This document shows, in pieces, positions 11,130 through 23,298 of a stretch of 64,000 nucleotides of DNA. The notes below the pieces were generated by a model. It worked only from the letters and a program-made list of their open reading frames with translations. It made no database searches and was not told the origin of the DNA. The position numbers were made by a program, and so were the translations under genes. This DNA is from Antedon mediterranea (Eukaryota > Echinodermata > Crinoidea > Comatulida > Antedonidae). Location: positions 25,467,795-25,531,794 of the forward strand of contig NC_092670.1 in NCBI RefSeq assembly GCF_964355755.1, written 5' to 3'. Each line of letters opens with the position of its first letter. Position 1 is the stretch's first letter.

Positions 11130-12290
11130 GATCTTTTGCCTAGAATATGGGCGCAATTTTAAGCTGGCGGCCGAAGAAACCTGTGCTGGCTGGTTAGGTG
11201 TTGGGCTGACGGTTGTGGTGAAGCCATGCCGAAAAACAAGTAATAATCCAATCCAAGTAATAACGAATAGTAATGAAGTTTACGTGTTCGTGTGTCACCA
11301 ATTGTTGTTCAACTCGATGATAAAACAGACAACAAACTAAGAATGTAGAATTAAACTGTACAATTTTATTGCAAGTGAAAAGATGCAGTAGAGTCGCATA
11401 TAAAAACACTTGATCCTCAAATAAAGAAATGCACAGAATACATTACAAAGTACTGGAATTAACAGAGTGTGTAAGTTGCTTGTTTATGATTTGATTAAAT
11501 AAACTGACTGCTAAAATGAGGAGAAGGCACCCTTATTTATATTGTCATACAGGATATGTGGGGGTGCTAATTATGACATCATCGCATAACTTTGAGATAG
11601 TTAGTTTTTAGACGAAACTTAAATGACATCATCGTCATTAAGAAGAAATTTAGATGACATCATATTTGGTATAGCACACAAGTGTCCATGGCAGGTAAAT
11701 TTATGGTTCCGTTGAGAGTACCTTAAGTACAAAGGTCTGCATAATGTAAGTAGGTGCTGACTTGTACAAATAATATGTTAACAATTATGTAGAAATAATA
11801 CTAAAGTATAAAAGTAAAAATGCATTAAAAATCATGTGGTAGGCTGCTACAATTGTTTACAATATACGTAATGATAGATTCAACTTACTGAATCTGATTT
11901 CTTTGCTCTTTTTCAGCATTCTTTTCTCCACTTTCTGTGGCTTTCTTCCTTTTGGAGGATGCAACATTCTGCCTTGCTATTGTTGCGGCTTCAGTCTTCA
12001 GCATTAGGTGTTTCAGCTCTACTACCTGAGACAGTGAAGTCTGTTATTGGCCGCATTCCTCTGATACTAGCTTTTTCTGTTATTTTTTCAACTGCTTCCT
12101 TCTGCTTAGTTTCCTTTCTTTTTGTTTGCTTTTTTATTTTCTTGTTTTTTTATTGTTTGTTTTTGTTTTACTTTTAGTTTGTTGAACACTTTGTTAATCT
12201 AGGTAGGGGTGGTCCGGGACCGCGACAGAACGAGAACGGGTGGGAACCCTCCAAAGAAATTGCATTTTAATTGTCAGGAATTTGTATAAC
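11130..12290. other. Intergenic, no supported gene
   Basis: Repetitive-looking sequence, including near-repeats of 'AGATGACATCAT' words around 11570-11660 and a T-rich stretch at 12090-12180. Open frames here are short and show no recognisable motif. Confidence 0.4.
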
Positions 12291-12299
12291 TTGTTTTTT

Positions 12300-12344
12300 T
12301 TTTTTCGAATGCGCCTTGAGCAGTCTTGTGCGCTATAAAAATCC

Positions 12345-12387
<43 letters not shown>

Positions 12388-12410
12388 GTTATTATTATTA
12401 TTATTATCCT
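12300..12410. repeat. Retroposon 3' tail with (ATT)n microsatellite
   Basis: A GCGCCTTGAGCAG...GCGCTATAAAAATCCT segment is followed by about 20 ATT units at 12347-12408. This tail layout (GCGCTATA, then ATT repeats) resembles the 3' ends of CR1/L2-mobilised LINEs and SINEs. The body upstream is not recognised. Confidence 0.55.
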
Positions 12411-12419
12411 GTGATACGC

Positions 12420-13615
12420 CTTCTTGACTCATCCACTAAATAGTATTGTAAGTTTTAATTGATCTGGTAGAATTCGGCAATGCAAAGTTATTATTATATT
12501 ATAACAACTTTTTTCCTGGTGGAACCTATCTTAAAGCTCTCTGAGCTTATTTGAGTTTCTCCAGATACAAGGCATTAACTATTAATTTGATTCATATTTT
12601 GTCAACATATTTTGAATTTTGCTTTGTGTAAATAAATTATTGAATGAATGATTGAATGAAAGTTAAAAACAACCGTTTTAGAGACTCTTTTTTCCTATAT
12701 GCTTGTCATCTATAATGTACATTTTTCAAGATAATTAGTTAAGGTGTTACGTTTTTATATTGTGTTTTAAATTGATTTGTATCTATGTTTCTAAGCTCAG
12801 CAAAACAAATGTCATGTATGTAATATTATGAGACAATAAATTGAATCTTGAATCTTGACTATTGGATGTCACACTTTCAAATGCTTCCTCCATAATTTCT
12901 TGCACTTTACCATCTAGTTCCAATGGATCTGTGCGGCGTTTTTAGGGTTTGTGTAGGTTTGTTTAGTAGATCATTCAAGACTTCCAAAACAGATTTTGCT
13001 TTTGTTGTGTCTTCATGTTCCTTGTTGTCACTGCCGGTATTTGGTTCTGTGAAACATTCATCTTCCTTTTCATCATACACATTCCTGTTCATTATCAACC
13101 TCAACGATTTTTTTTTTAACTATAGTAGATGTTTGCTTCATTTCTGTTATTGCATTATCGTTTTGTATATAGGCTTTATTTGTTACCGGTTTCATTACAC
13201 GAGTGACATGTTACTAAAGCTAGTCTTTTTGGGCAGGAGTTTATTTTATGTGCATGGAGAACACATTCATAACATCTTAGCTCAAATTTGATCCTTATGG
13301 AAGATTCTTGCGTTAAAGTTGTTAATTTTGCAGAATCTTGGCAAGCTATATCTTTAAACGGTTCGACAAATATAGCCCGATCACTGTTTAAAAAGCGTGA
13401 ACGCTTTCGGAGACATAACTATAGAACCAATACCATATCCCTGCACGTATTAAATGTGATTGCATTTCCGCCATGTTCGCATAGAACAATAACATTTATT
13501 TATTATGGTGGCACTATATTATATGGAGCGCCATGTAGGCATTAAGCCAATCTAGATATTACAACATCAACACAAGTTTTGACCAATGATGCGTAATAGT
13601 GGCTAAAATGGGACA
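12420..13615. other. No confident gene; possible minus-strand ORF scraps
   Basis: The minus strand near 13100-12870 encodes an acidic, lysine-rich stretch that cannot be placed in a family. Given the LINE directly to the right on the same strand it may be a LINE ORF1 piece, but nothing proves that. A plus-strand open frame at 13288-13545 is not recognised either. Confidence 0.3.
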
Positions 13616-13619
13616 CACG

Positions 13620-15790
13620 ATCTACCGTTCATAAATCCATGCTGGTAAAGAGTAATGAATAACTATCAAGGTGCAATAGCAAATGCTTATTTACAACCTT
13701 TTCAAGCAACTTACCAACAATGGAACATAGAGAGATTGGACGGTAATTTGTCATCAATAGCACCGGATTATGGATATGAATCACATTGGCCTTCTTCCAG
13801 TCGTTGGGAATGGTATCAGTTGAGAGAGATAGGTTAAATAATTTTGAAAGCGGCTCAGCAATAAATGTTGAAGTTATACTGTCTTGACCTGGTGATTTAC
13901 CAAGTTTATGAGTAGCAATACCTCCTCAGGAAAAATGCGGACTTCCTTGAGAGGAAGAAAGCCAACGTGATTGCTGCAATATCTGTGAAATCATTGTAAG
14001 GCAGCTGAGTAGGCCTATCTGCAGTAAAATTAGATGAAAAATAATCATTGAAACTGTTTTCAATCTTAGTAGTACCGTCAATTAAAACATTAAAGAAAGT
14101 GGAAGCAGGTTGAACAAACGACCAGAAGGCTTTACCATTGTCAGTAGTTCTCTTAGCTATTTTTGAGATATAATTATAAAAAGATTTCCTGATCTCAAAG
14201 ATTACCTTTTCTAAACGATTTGTAGGAGGTCCATTTATTAGGATTATTTGAACGTTTGGCATTTTGATTGTCCTTTTTACAAATGATTTTAGTTAACTAT
14301 GAGGTTCTCCAAGGCTTATTAGGCTTACCCCTGGCCTAGTCATATGAACAACTTTATGTATTATCTCAAGAAATCGTGTTTTAAATAGGTTCCAGGATGA
14401 GTAATTATTATTATTATTATTAATGTTTGATTCGTCAGAAATATCAAAGATATCATCCGAGTTTATATTCGATAAAGCACCAATACATTCGGCCACATTC
14501 ATCGTAGAATATTTAAAGAAATGACCATGTGGTAAAGAATATATGTACTGTAATTAAAGTTAAATGAGACCATTAACCCATCATGGTCGCTCACGATCCC
14601 AGGATTAGGAGTGATGCTATTATTCAAGTAAATTTTCTTTTGGATGATCCAAATAAAAATCGTAAAACTTACATTTTTTACTCTAGCTTTTTACTAATCT
14701 TAAAGGACAACTGTACCGAGGACCATATTTTAAAAACGTATTAGGGGTATACATATGATTTCAGAACCATCGCGAAATCGAGGATATCGCCGCACGCGCT
14801 CGCCGTACAGCCGTCGCCGTAAATTGCTGTGACGTCACAGGTGCATCGCATAATCTACTTAATGAGTTTTCGCTGTTGTTACCATACAATAGATAGGTAC
14901 CGTCACGGCCCAAAAATCGCTAGCTAGCAGAGAAAAAGTTTTGAGTCCGATATGGTTGAATGATTCCAGAACGTCATACGTCATGTTTCTACTAGCTACT
15001 CTTCGGGTCCCATAGACAAGTCTCGCAAAGCGCGAACATTTCTAGTAAACACACTTTTTAAATAAATCGTAAAAAATATAAAAGTTGAATTTTTTTATTG
15101 TTTGTTTTGCCTATCTGGATATTGAAGTGTTTCTTCAAAATACCAGGAAAACATTTTGGCAAATTTAAGTAATTTAAAAGGTTAAATAAGCAATTGAAGT
15201 GACGGTACCTATCTATTGTATGGTAACAACAGCGAAAACTCATTAAGTAGATTATGCGATGCACCTGTGACGTCACAGCAATTTACGGCGACGGCTGTAC
15301 GGCGAGCGCGTGCGGCGATATCCTCGATTTCGCGATGGTTCTGAAATCATATGTATACCCCTAATACGTTTTTAAAATATGGTCCTCGGTACAGTTGTCC
15401 TTTAAGTGATGCTATATTGATATAGTTACCATTGTTCGTATACAGATGGTCAATTATTGTACCATTTCCATTGATATCATTTCGTCTTGAGACGAAATCA
15501 ACCATCAGGGTCAGGTTAAGAGAAGACATTGTGCCATCTAAATGGTTTAATAGATGTTTAGCGACATTATTGTTCAAATTCGTGGTGTCAATGTTAATGT
15601 CCCCTACTAGAAATATTGCACTAAACAGGTCAAAGCTTTCCTGAAGCTTGTCAAAAAACACACTTTGGCATTGGAGGACGATATAAACTGCCTAAGAGAA
15701 ATTTGCCTTTTTTGGTGTATAAGTACTCACTCCATAATATTTCCAGGCCATCAACACAGTATTTAATTGCGATGCCACTTTTTTTTTCAA
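13620..15790 (-). pseudogene. CR1-like LINE relic (endonuclease, linker, RT start)
   Basis: In minus-strand order: endonuclease pieces GIAIKYCVDGLE and KGKFLLGSLYRPP near 15770-15690, then LVGDINIDTTNLNN and TIIDHLYTNNGNYINIASLK at about 15610-15405; a linker with WNLFKTRFLEIIHKVV and FNDYFSSNFT at 14400-14020; and the RT beginning (KSPGQDSITS, DWKKANVIHI, NYRPISLCSIVGKLLEKVV) at about 13905-13690. Frame changes and stops show it is dead. A 698-bp TTAA element (14704-15401) interrupts the endonuclease. Confidence 0.75.
14704..15401. mobile_element. TTAA-flanked long-TIR MITE
   Basis: About 200-base arms, nearly perfect inverted copies (14704-14905 and 15200-15401), begin AGGACAACTGTACCGAGG. 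The element is flanked by TTAA at 14700-14703 and 15402-15405 and interrupts a LINE, whose reading resumes across it. TTAA duplications are typical of piggyBac and Kolobok transposons. The interior has no gene, so it is non-autonomous and would form a long hairpin. The arms are CpG-rich compared with the surroundings. Confidence 0.9.
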
Positions 15791-15899
15791 TTCTCTTTTA
15801 AGGGATTTTATTCAAACATATATAGGCATCAGGCCCTTTTATTTTACAAAAGTAAGTAACATGTGTTGCATAATATTTTTTTTTTTCGTGAGCAATAAA

Positions 15900-16450
15900 A
15901 ACACAATTTGCGACCTCTCCTGTAATGTTTTTGTTATTCATTAATAGTTAACTAAGGAAATGAACAACAAAACTTAGGAATATATTTGGTTCTGATATTT
16001 CTATAGAAAGGATAAATTAACATAAAGTGAATTTCATCTTCTATTAAACTTAAATTACAAACTTTACATAAACGTTCTTCGGGTGGAACTTTGTTCCATC
16101 TGCCTTTTTCAACTTCGAGATCTAGAACGCCTAAACGAAAGTTTGTTGTAACTCTCTTACGTTTCCTATCTGTAATATTTAATAAATGATAACTTAATTC
16201 AATCTCTGATTTAAACAATTTAAAATACTTCAATTTTAATGAATTTTGAACTTCTCAACATAGTTTTTTTTTGTCTAAATCCCTGAGTCTAAGTTTAAAA
16301 TCATTAATAAATTTATATTTGTTTTCAACTTTCTGGTCGTACCAGACGTAGCCATAGCCAGTGGAACAAAGCAGATCTTTTACTTGTTTGACCCAACATA
16401 GGTCATTTCTATTAGTTTTTCTTAGTTGAAACGTGTAACATTTAAAAAGA
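15900..16450 (-). pseudogene. LINE C-terminal relic
   Basis: The minus strand at 16233-15952 encodes ELSYHLLNITDRKRKRVTTN, LGVLDLEVEKGRW, PPEERLCKVCNL and EDEIHFMLIYPFYRNIR. This Cys/His-containing block (CxxC...H) is typical of the end of many non-LTR retrotransposon ORF2 proteins. Weaker pieces precede it up to about 16450 with stops. It could belong to a different LINE from the 13.6-15.8 kb relic. Confidence 0.65.
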
Positions 16451-16459
16451 AATCTATTT

Positions 16460-17690
16460 TATCCATTTCAATGATACGTAACCAAAATAATATAAATAAA
16501 GCAATCAATTTGTAAGGATAGTCTGCCTAATTCAGATCTGACAGCTGGGTGCGCCGCGTTTCCAATGGCTAAAATAAATCTTGAAAATCGGTTCTTTGCG
16601 CACATTGACTCGTTCTTGGGATGGGATGTTGGTCCTGTACGTGTACATTATATTCGATGTCTCCTGGTGTGTGCTGAATTGATAGGCGCTGCACTGCTGG
16701 ATGCCGTGGGTCCGTGGAGGGCCTAATCCAAATTTCCTTAGTTTCCAGTTAAGCTTGAGGACCAAGAATAATACATTTTAACAAATAGTATTTATATATT
16801 ATATTTATATTTATAAAAAATCAAGATTTAAAATGAGAGCCATGTACAAATCCGGCGAACCAAATTACTGGTAGAACTAAAAAACTAAAAAGTAAAGATT
16901 TAAAACAATATGGGTACAAATATTTTAGATTTATTTTAGGTATTGAAAGAACTCGAAGTTTATTTACATTCCAGTACGAATATCTTAATTTATTAAACTC
17001 TTTAAAATTAACTTAAATACGGAAAAAAAAATCGCACGCAACGGCAACTTGTTGAGTAAAATACACTGCCATAAAGTACCGTAAGTTTGTTTTGCAGTTT
17101 ATTCAATGCAGTAATAATATAACGCGCAATTTAAATGCGTGCACGTCGCACTCTAGCGACAAAAACAAAATGAACGCAATTGTGAGAGTGCTTGATCGAT
17201 AATGTATAAGTAAAATATACCCTTAAAACAATATTCTAATATTTATCTTCCATCCATTGGCTGTGCTCTCACAATTTATTTTGAAATGCCAACTGTTGTA
17301 ATCCTTAAAGAGAAAGAAATATTTGTTACTACAACTTGTATTAATTGATACTATGAGACTGCACGTCAAACGCGTGATAGAACTCGTTTAAAGCATATAA
17401 TATTTACAATCATAACTGAAAATAATATTTGACTCAGGCGCATCACAGCTGCGGTCCAAGTGAATTGCGCCGGGGGCCTGATACAGTAATGCAATTGTCG
17501 TCACACCGCTGTAAAAAAGAAATTACGTTTATTCGTATGCCATAACAAAGTGACGAGCGGATAGTGGTTCATTTCATTTTTAACAGAGTTTCTATTATCT
17601 ATCGTCGATATATAGATGGATAGTGATCAATGCGGAATTTACTCAATTTATAATAGAAACAGCCTATCGACACTCCAGTATTGCTCTTAT
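16460..17690. other. Intergenic, no supported gene
   Basis: AT-rich, with CpG-containing patches near 17100-17160 and 17440-17580 just before a candidate first exon. No repeat or coding signal was recognised. Confidence 0.35.
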
Positions 17691-17725
17691 TTCGATGCAT
17701 GTTATCAACCAGAAGCTGCAGAGTA

Positions 17726-20700
17726 ATGGCTAACGTAAGTGCCGTACAGATTTGTACAGGTTTTTCCTGTGAGTGTGGGTTCGTTTATATTCCTCAGTTA
17801 CAAAATAGGCCTTATTGTGTCTATTCACCTAATTTATATCAAATGTTACTACTAACTCGTTTTCTGCCTACTGTTTATTTATATATATGAGTTGTCTGCA
17901 TACCATAACATGGTTTATTCATGTATTGCATAGACACATAGTATACGTACATCCGGGCCCATTACATATTAAATAATACATCACAACACATCATTTGTTG
18001 ATATAGGCCTAGAGTCATACATTATACAATACATCCATCTGTTAATACAAGATATTTGTCACTTATAACGAAACAGTTACTGGATAGAACTAGTTACTGG
18101 AACAAAAAGTGAAAATGTAAATAAATTAATCTCATTGTTAACCTTTTGTATTTACAAATCTAAATAATTATATGAAATCTTCAGAAAAGTATACAAAAAG
18201 ATCAACAATGATTTGGCGCTTGTTCCGAGTAGAACTCAGACATTATTTATATATGTTTTGCTTGTAATGTAAATAAAGCTCACATTAAATGGGCTAAAGT
18301 AAAAGAGAAATTAATGAATCACATTTCATAAAATCGAGAAAAAAAATGTTTTTTCTTTTCTCTTTCTTTCTTTTTCTTTCTTCTATATTGAGAAAAATTA
18401 AAAAGAATACTGAAGTAACTTTTTTAATACACTTATCGTATTTTACCTATAAACAGAAAGATGAAAAAGAAAGAAAGAAATATAAAGAAAAACAACGCTT
18501 CAATACGTTGGCCAAATGTTATAAGAGGGTATGTGCCAATATAACAAATTAAGCTATGTTTTAAAAAGATATCTCTTTTAACCATATTATAGTACATACA
18601 TGTTATAAACACATGTTTTTTTTTTAACATAAATATACTTTGCATGGCCTGGGCAATAATAAAAGCACACTCTGATAAAAGTACTAAAAATAAAATAAAA
18701 ACAAATTGTATCACAAATAAAATGCGGAACTACTGTATTTACGGCCATTGATTTGTTATACACTATCCCTTCACTTTAAAATATATGTGGGCTAAAAATT
18801 AAAGCGATAGTGGATATGGAACTTTTGACTGTTTAGACTTTTCGAAAATAAAAGACGCTAAAGAAAATTGTTGCTGTGTGAATTAGAAGTGCGCGCAAAC
18901 ATAACGAAAATATAAAATGCCAAACTATATTATTTTGGGTGTTTTTCGTGGTGCAAAATTGGTAAGTTATCGAATTAAGATGTGAAGTATTTTTAGACAA
19001 GGAATGGTTTAATGTTTTAAAGTAATATATATGCATTATTTTTTCAAAAGGTCAACAAGGGAATGGGTCTTTTAATTCTAAACCGCCTGATATATGCTTA
19101 GGCTACTGGAAATTGATTAATAAATAGAAAGCAAATTTCATATTGAATTTTAATTATTATTATTATTACTAATAGAGGTTTAGAGCCTTTTGAGTTTTGA
19201 TAGATTTGTTTTATAGAATTTAAAAAGTTTATAGAATTATTAGACCTATAGATTTGTATGCCTTTTTCACATTTCTGAATTTGTACAATTGTAAAATTTT
19301 ATAATTTAATTATTATGTAATTTTAATCTATTTATATTAATTTCAGTTACATTACTGTTAAACTGTAAACATTTAAAAACACATTCAGACAATGAACTTA
19401 CTTCTTCCAGACTACGGTTTTATCAGAGAAATCGGTTTGGATCATATTTAAGAAGTAATTAAAGACACTAGACCTACGTTGTTTTTACCGAATTTGCACT
19501 CTACATTTTATGTAAAAATAAATACCATAAATTGCGATATTTTTCGTCTTTAAACAGTGAAATGTGAAAAATCCCCAACATGCATCGCGCGCGGATTGAT
19601 AATATGGTCGTATTGTATCGTAATGCACCCACTTCACCGATCGCATTAAAGGGTAAACAAATAGAAGAACCGTTTTCAGCAAAAATTCCTGGTCTTCCCC
19701 AATTAGTATTAACGGATTCTGCCAAAATAAGAAAGACAATTAATTCAGAAAGTCTATTTTTAAGTCCATATATCTTGGTTCGACCATCAAAGAAGAGGGC
19801 TAAAAAACAGTAATTGCAAGAGCACCATAACCAGCCATTGCTGTCGCAAAGCTAAACATTATTTGGAGAGACAAAAACATTAGTCTGAAAATAAAACAAT
19901 CTGGACCAAGATCCCAATTCTGGACCACTTTTATTATTTTTACTAATTTCAAGTCGTACGTCAAAAAAGACAGATCTTTATCACAATTTGTTGTCCTTTT
20001 TCTCTTTTTACTTCGGAGGTTGCATTACATTTGTTATTTGCCAATAAGATGAATTATTGTTCTGTATCTGTATTATAGCCAGAAAAGATTAGATTTTTAA
20101 TTTCTGTAGATTTTAAGTATCTAAATTAACAGTAGTTAATTTATGTTTCCAAAGTGTGATTTGTGGAATTCCATCTCTTCATCATATGTGAAAGTATATA
20201 GAAACTAAAATGATGTCTCTACCTAGAGTAGTGGTTATGGTGACACGTAAATCCTGTGTGAAAGCATAGTCAATGGAATTATTGACTATGGTGAAAGTTA
20301 CCTTAATCCTTTGAAAATAAGGTCAGAGATCAAATACGGGACTTATGGACATTTGTTGGACAAAATGTTCCATAAGAACAATTTAAAAAAAAAATTAAAT
20401 GTCTACAACTAGCGGTCGGCGTTCTATGGGCAGGGCCTATACCCTATATTTTAACCCTTAATTTGCATATTTCAGCTAATTTGCATATGTTCCAAAGGTG
20501 TTACCGAGGTGTGATTTGTGGAATTCCATCCCCTCATCATATTTGAAAGTATATATAATAAAATAAATGTTCTCTCTAGTTGAGATAATGGAGATACGTA
20601 AATCCTGTGAAAATTACATATAATTCTTTAAACATAAGGTCACAGGTCAAATACAGCATTTCCGGTCATTTTTGGACAAAAATAAGAAGGAATATAAACA

Positions 20701-22743
20701 TATATATTTTGAACAATTTAAAAGAAAATTTACTTTCTACAACTAGCGGTTAGCTTTCCCTATATTTTTACCCTAATTTGCATATTTCAGCTAATTTGCA
20801 TATGTTCTCAAAGTGTGATTTGTGGAATTTCATCTCCACTCATTTAATTTCTTCAACTACATTTTTCTCCATTTCCATTTCCCTTTATTGTCATTTGCAT
20901 ATACAGTAAAACAAAATATATACATAGAAATTGTGTTTGCTCTGAGACACAAAATACAGATATAAACAAGAAATATTTCTTACAAAAAAACGCTGCTCGC
21001 TTATTGACGTAACAGTCTTAAAGATATATTGTCCCTCTGAAAAATATTTTTTATTTCAAATTTGTTTTTGAATGTGTCATTTTATTGTCACATACGGGGT
21101 CACATAATAGTTATTTTACCTGAAAAAAATGTAACTAAAAGCAAAAAATACAATTGTCTGTCAGACAATGTGGTTTTTGAGTTATAATTAAACGTTTCTT
21201 TTCTCTTTTTATAATGTGAATTTTGATACAGAAGTGAATAACTTTGATATGAAACAGACTCAATTTAGTTTATTTTATTGCTAAGGTCAAATCTGGTGGT
21301 CACTTCATCACGCCTTAGATACTTCAAGTGTGAAGTATCATATTACAAACAAAAACTTTCATGGACTGTTTTGATCCGAAATACAGTATTGTCATGGGAC
21401 TCATAAATACCAGAAATGCAGCTGCTACCTATGCCAAAAATACAAAAGTAAAACAAACAACGTACTTTCACAAACGAACAACCTACTTTCACAAACGAAC
21501 AACCTACTTTCACAAACGAACGATCTAAATTAAAACAAAGAACGTACTTTTACAAACGAACAACCTACTTTCACAAACGAACGAACAAATTTAAAACAAA
21601 CAACGTACTTTAAAAAACGAACAACCTACTTTTACGCGAACAACGTATTTTTTACAAACAGACAACGTACATTGATAAACGAACAACCTGCTTTACCAAA
21701 CGACGTAGATTGCCGAATGAACTAAGGACTCGTCCATTTTTTAAGTCGGGTAATTGCAAAAGTTCCGATAAGAGGATATGCCTTAGAGGGATCTCAAAGC
21801 GAGCAGCCTGTATCTTGCGCGCGTAAGCAAAACTCATCCTGACAAATGGAGGAAAAGTGACCCTCATGAAACGTTTTCTGGAAGATATTGAATTCTAGAT
21901 ACGAATTCATGTAAAAATGTTACGTATCGGATGTTGTGACATCCTTTTATGGCCAGTTGAATTATAAAAGTCGTATTTTTATCTTTTGCGTCATAGTTCA
22001 TTTAAAATATTCTACGCATCCAAATTCTTCTACACGTTAGTATGTTGTTGCTCAGATAAATTCCTTCCAAAATTGCTATCTTCGTGTTAATTTTGATGAC
22101 GTCATCATGATAAAAATTAAAATAAAGGCGGGTCCCATAATTTTACCTATGCTACACTGTATGTAGTTATATAGTGTATACTCTATATTCTTAGACACAA
22201 AATAGAGAGCTCACTATTAACAACATTTTATTTTCCTCAGGTCATGTGGTGTTTTATTTTTGCTACATTGACCGGACTAATAACACTATAATTGTATGTT
22301 GATATAAAGTTTGCGGTACACCACGTGTATTAGTTCTGAAACTGTTGAGCTTCTCGACGTTTCGATCAATATGCTTTGATCGTCCTCATGAGTGAGGATG
22401 TTCATTCACTCCTGAGGACGATCAAAGCATATTGATCCAAACGTTGAGAAACTCAACAGTTCTTTTCAGAACTAATACACGTGGTGTACCGCAACTGTAA
22501 CTTTTGATTTCGCCATGGAAACCTTCAAACAACTATAATTGTAATGACAAAATGTTGCTCATATCCAATAATATGATCATAATTATGTGATACCGTAGTA
22601 AATAATATTATATTGGGTTTTTTTTAGGTCAAGCGAAAACAATTCATTCTGTTTGTAAGCATTGTCGCTTGTTTCCTCTGTGGTTTTACATACACATACA
22701 GAAATATTGACTTATCGTATCCGAAGCCTAAACAATGTAAAAG
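17726..22743 (+). CDS. Sialyltransferase-type N-terminal exons (partial gene)
   Basis: The firm part is an exon at 22628-22743 (116 nt): TTTTTTTTAG acceptor, AAAG/GTGGGT donor. Its only open frame encodes VKRKQFILFVSIVACFLCG, then FTYTYRNIDLSYPKPKQCK with a 2-nt overhang. This is a basic start, a hydrophobic span and a short stem, a type II signal anchor. The ending (QCK plus split Arg) and phase match the exon 1 ending (ECK plus split Arg) of the minus-strand ST8Sia gene and would join the catalytic exon type at 4138. The exon lacks a start. A small exon with ATG GCT AAC and a GTAAGT donor at 17726-17734 has the right phase and is proposed as exon 1, only as an inference. No catalytic exons follow in the window, so this copy is incomplete, displaced or a pseudogene. 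Confidence 0.5.
17900..19740. other. Putative intron, no feature recognised
   Basis: AT-rich with pyrimidine-rich and A-rich patches at 18350-18500. No supported coding frame or repeat boundary. Confidence 0.35.
19750..19920 (+). pseudogene. Short RTE-like LINE fragment
   Basis: The plus strand in shifting frames reads YLGSTI-like then TIKEEG, and ends IIWRDKNISLKIK. That matches the 'YLGS.I...G....EI..RI..A...M..L..IW.DK.ISL.TK' region after the reverse transcriptase of RTE-type LINEs. It is short and frame-broken. Confidence 0.5.
20140..20840. repeat. Tandem array of ~330-bp units (two plus a partial)
   Basis: Units start at AAAGTGTGATTTGTGGAATT (20152, with diverged copies near 20509 and 20812) and each ends with AATTTGCATATTTCAGCTAA. 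Shared blocks include ACGTAAATCCTGTG, AATAAGGTCA-AG-TCAAATAC and TCTACAACTAGCGGT. Units have diverged by substitutions and indels. This is satellite-like and non-coding. Confidence 0.8.
20845..21445. other. No supported feature
   Basis: AT-rich sequence between the tandem array and the minisatellite, with no convincing frame or inverted repeat. Confidence 0.35.
21450..21715. repeat. ~20-bp minisatellite (ACAAACGAACAACCTACTTT)
   Basis: About a dozen imperfect units of the 20-mer, with some 'AACAACGTACTTT' variants and inserted AATTTAAAACAA pieces. Degenerate and direct; the spacing is continuous, without unique spacers. Confidence 0.8.
21860..22250. repeat. Dispersed ~350-bp repeat, copy 1
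   Basis: Shares the succession GATATTGAATT-AGATACGAATTCAT, TATCGGATGTTGTGAC, GGCCAGTTGAA, TGACGTCATCA and a final GCTACACTGTATGTAG block with segments near 25700-26060, 26790-27120 and 27130-27560. The copies near 26 and 27.5 kb lie close upstream of Helitron-like 3' termini, so this family may be non-autonomous Helitron bodies. Confidence 0.55.
22311..22495. repeat. ~185-bp near-perfect palindrome
   Basis: GCGGTACACCACGTGTATTA at the left is mirrored by TAATACACGTGGTGTACCGC at the right, with arms of almost 90 bases meeting near ATGAGTGAGGATG. One arm has a few substitutions and a 4-base insertion. It would fold into a long hairpin; probably a MITE. It directly precedes the duplicated segment beginning at 22528. 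Confidence 0.85.
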
Positions 22744-23298
22744 GTGGGTAGCAATTCTTTAATACAAAATAATAACAATAATAATTAAAGCCGAGTGGAA
22801 TTTATTTAAAATAATCTGTGTAGTATAAGTTTAAACCATTATGCTAATATTTGTTCTATATGTTTAAATTTTACAGCAGTGTAGGACCTAAATCAGAATT
22901 TTAACAAATGTATAGACGAGTTTAAACTTTATATATGTCAGGTACCATGTCACGGTTTGGACTATAAACTTAACCAATCAACGAATATTGTATAGGTTTA
23001 AGACTGCTGATATTGTATTATTAGCCAACAATAAACAAACAAGGCCAACAGCCATAAGTCGCGTATAGTGATACCGGACAAAATGAGTAGGCCTACGCTA
23101 TAAATAACTAAACTATAGGAATACCGTCAGCGGTGGTTCTAAACAATGTAACTAACCACATATAACACATGAAATATAAACACTATGATTATCAAATGTT
23201 TGATGTTAAATCCAGGTGATCTGTAAATAATATCTACGTTAACATGTTATTTCTGTATACTAGCTATCATTATACAAGTGCAAGTTTGCGTACGTAAC
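22528..23298. repeat. Segmental duplication holding the anchor exon (copy 1)
   Basis: About 770 bases are nearly identical to 60701-61470 in the same orientation. The only clear differences are scattered single bases and small indels. It contains the signal-anchor exon. Near 23042 there is a short piece (GGCCAACAGCCATAAGTCGC, AGTGATACCGGAC) related to the GACA elements at 56-63 kb. Similarity stops exactly where the LTR begins at 23299. Confidence 0.9.

Noticed and set aside
21450-21715. CRISPR-like regular repeats
   Set aside because: Units are contiguous and degenerate without unique spacers, the context is eukaryotic, and no cas genes are present. It is a minisatellite.
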